Assembly: GCA_008921705.1 (NCBI GenBank)
Contig: VFFE01007084.1
Location: forward strand, 631,513-695,512
Length of the DNA: 64,000 bases
Direction: 5' to 3'
Source: Burhinus oedicnemus
Taxonomy: Eukaryota > Chordata > Aves > Charadriiformes > Burhinidae
The position numbers and the translations under genes were made by a program. This document shows positions 62,403 through 64,000 of the stretch, one piece after another; position 1 is the stretch's first letter, and each line of letters starts with the position of its first letter. Under the pieces are notes generated by a model, which had not been told where the DNA came from, did no database searches, and saw nothing but the letters and a program-made list of their open reading frames with translations.

Positions 62403-63329
62403 TGTCTCTTTTCATTTCAAGCAAGGGGGTAGTGAAGGGCTTGGCTGGAGAAGACACTTGCCCTCACCTGACCCAGATGTAAGCAAGAAGCAAACGCTTT
62501 GCACTTTAACGTAGGCAGCAAAAGTCTCGGTTAGAGAACTAACAGGATCATCTTTAATTTGCTCAACCAACAGAGAACAGGAAGGATCATTACATTAGCC
62601 TTTTGTACCATAAAAGCAGTGAGAACAAATATCACGTTACGTATAACTGAAACAGCGGTCACATTCACAGCCGGGCCCTTATCAAGATCTTTCGCGCTAC
62701 AACAATAAATGTTCTGTGGAGCTCGAGATAACACGGTAAAGGAAATGTTGGGAAATGCTGGCACTCTTGCAAATGATTAAAACAAAAACAAAAAGAAAGA
62801 AAAAGGGGGTTCTTGTATTACCGATTTACATTTTGCAAAGTAACTCCAACTTGAAAAGGAAACCAAAACTTCCCTTATTCAAATAGTTTTGTTCCAGTGA
62901 ACTGACTTAGACAATTTGCACTTAATTCAAGGAATCATTTTTACTCGATATTTTTCGGCCAGTAAATAAGAATATATTTGTTGCTCTGAGCAGTCTGAAG
63001 TATGCTGAGTACAATACGTAAAGACATAGGAAATGGCATTCTGACAAAGATAGACATTAATCTACAGGCTAGCTGTTCGGAAGTTGTACATAATCTTTAT
63101 TCTTATTTCCTTTCATTTTTCTCTTACTATTAGCACTCCCTGCTGTTTAGGTCATGAAACCAGTTACTGCATTTCTCCTCTACTGATATTTAAAGCCTCC
63201 ACAAGTCTTACAACTGTGTTCTTCTCAAAAGTCAGCCTTCTTCCCAGTCAATGCTGTCTCAGCACTAGCTTATGCACTGGCTCTTTCAAGATCTTCCCCT
63301 TTTCTGACCAAATCTTCTCTCCCCTCTTT
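62403..63329. other. Intergenic sequence, no gene seen
   Basis: No recognised element apart from an A-rich patch at 62780-62805. The sequence becomes pyrimidine-rich from about 63120. Confidence 0.4.
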
Positions 63330-63480
63330 GGTTCAATCTGTCCAAACTATTGCCATCAAAATCCTTCCCTTTTCTCACCACTCTGCGAATGTTCCCCTAC
63401 TTCTAAAACCTCAACATTGACTTATTTCACCCATAAAATTCAAGCCTGGCTCTTTTCTCCGCTCTGATCGATTCCATTAC
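63330..63480 (-). mobile_element. Possible L2-like LINE relic
   Basis: CCAAACTATTGCCATCAAAA, then CTTCCCTTTTCTCACCACTC, CCCCTACTTCTAAAACCTC and CCCATAAAATTCAAGCCTGG resemble inverted L2-type LINE sequence, which commonly holds CTTCACTGGCTTCCC and ATAAAATTCAAG blocks. Pyrimidine-rich sequence extends left to 63120. Confidence 0.38.
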
Positions 63481-63600
63481 TGCTTGGTTCTGACCTCACC
63501 TCCTCTTGGAAACCCAACAACTCCAATGTTGGGAATGCCCGTGTGTGGGAAGCAAGGGACATTGTTATTAATTTCCTTCTTTAACTTTCCTCATCAACAG

Positions 63601-63717
63601 GATGCTCTGAATCGAAAACGTATGGTAGATGAAATTACTTCGAGTCACCTCCCTCATTTGTTTGAGGAAATGCCTGGAAATGTTTACAAAACAATCAGCA
63701 AAAAGCATTCAGAATGA
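63601..63717 (+). other. Candidate terminal exon (unrecognised)
   Basis: A pyrimidine-rich tract (ATTTCCTTCTTTAACTTTCC) and CAG at 63598-63600 precede 117 bp open to TGA at 63715-63717. They would encode 38 charged residues (starting DALNRKRMVDEITSS). No poly(A) hexamer is seen soon after. No known protein is recognised. It may be a chance acceptor. Confidence 0.15.
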
Positions 63718-64000
63718 AGATTCAGCACGACCTAAATGTTTGCGTGCGATTTCTACCAAATGAATAGAGATGTCTTGAACTTTTACTATATATCCTTGGC
63801 TTTCGGTCCCTGGTTAGACCAGCCTAGGGTTTGCTCCTCATTGTGATAACTGCCAATAATATCCAGCAGGCTTTTGGGTGACTTAGGAATAACTGAAGCA
63901 CACCGTATTATTCCCATTCCTTTCCACTGCCTCTTCCTGTTCCAGTTCTTATGGGCGCTGCGGTACTGGATTCATAAGACCAGCATGTCGTCGCAGTGGG
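63718..64000. other. End of window, nothing recognised
   Basis: No gene or repeat is identifiable. The last 50 bp become more CpG-rich (GGGCGCTGCGG and GTCGTCGCAG), which may be chance. Confidence 0.4.

Noticed and set aside
63950..64000. CpG-richer end of the window as a possible CAMK2D promoter
   Set aside because: Only about 50 bp, with no first-exon coding sequence visible. Too little to call.

Overview
This is a stretch of vertebrate nuclear DNA, almost certainly from a bird. The evidence is nine clear CR1 LINE fragments with typical avian 3' ends (octamer tails of the ATTCTATG type), two copies of one ERV LTR with TGTCCTGGTTTG-type ends, the absence of Alu or L1 elements, and one protein-coding exon that reads through as a near-perfect vertebrate arylsulfatase J. 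No bacterial or phage features, operons or CRISPR arrays are present.

Layout. Positions 1-16133 are read as the 3' part of a long ARSJ intron. They hold two short CR1 pieces and a few low-complexity tracts. Positions 16134-17535 are the large terminal coding exon of ARSJ on the + strand (466 complete codons plus a split lysine codon), followed by an AT-rich 3' UTR with candidate polyadenylation signals near 18.7 kb and 20.1 kb. The first ARSJ exon, which in this family carries the signal peptide and the formylglycine cysteine motif, is not in the window.

From about 20 kb to 64 kb no further gene can be recognised. By known vertebrate gene order the next gene downstream would be CAMK2D, but none of it was seen. 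This part holds two copies of one LTR family (one complete solo LTR at 30461-31195, one cut by a 50-N gap at 22412-22461), seven more CR1 fragments on both strands, and older relics: CR1 of the turtle/crocodile type, a MIR-like SINE split by a younger CR1, and L2-like sequence. There are also several microsatellites.

No previously undescribed system stands out. The best leads are an open frame of 190 codons at 29355-29927 that runs straight into two AATAAA hexamers, two short open frames with good splice-site context (42060-42199 and 63601-63717), a CNE-like segment near 57.6 kb with a 12-bp perfect palindrome, and the MIR/CR1 nesting at 24.7-25.4 kb. All except the nesting are weakly supported and need transcript or alignment data.
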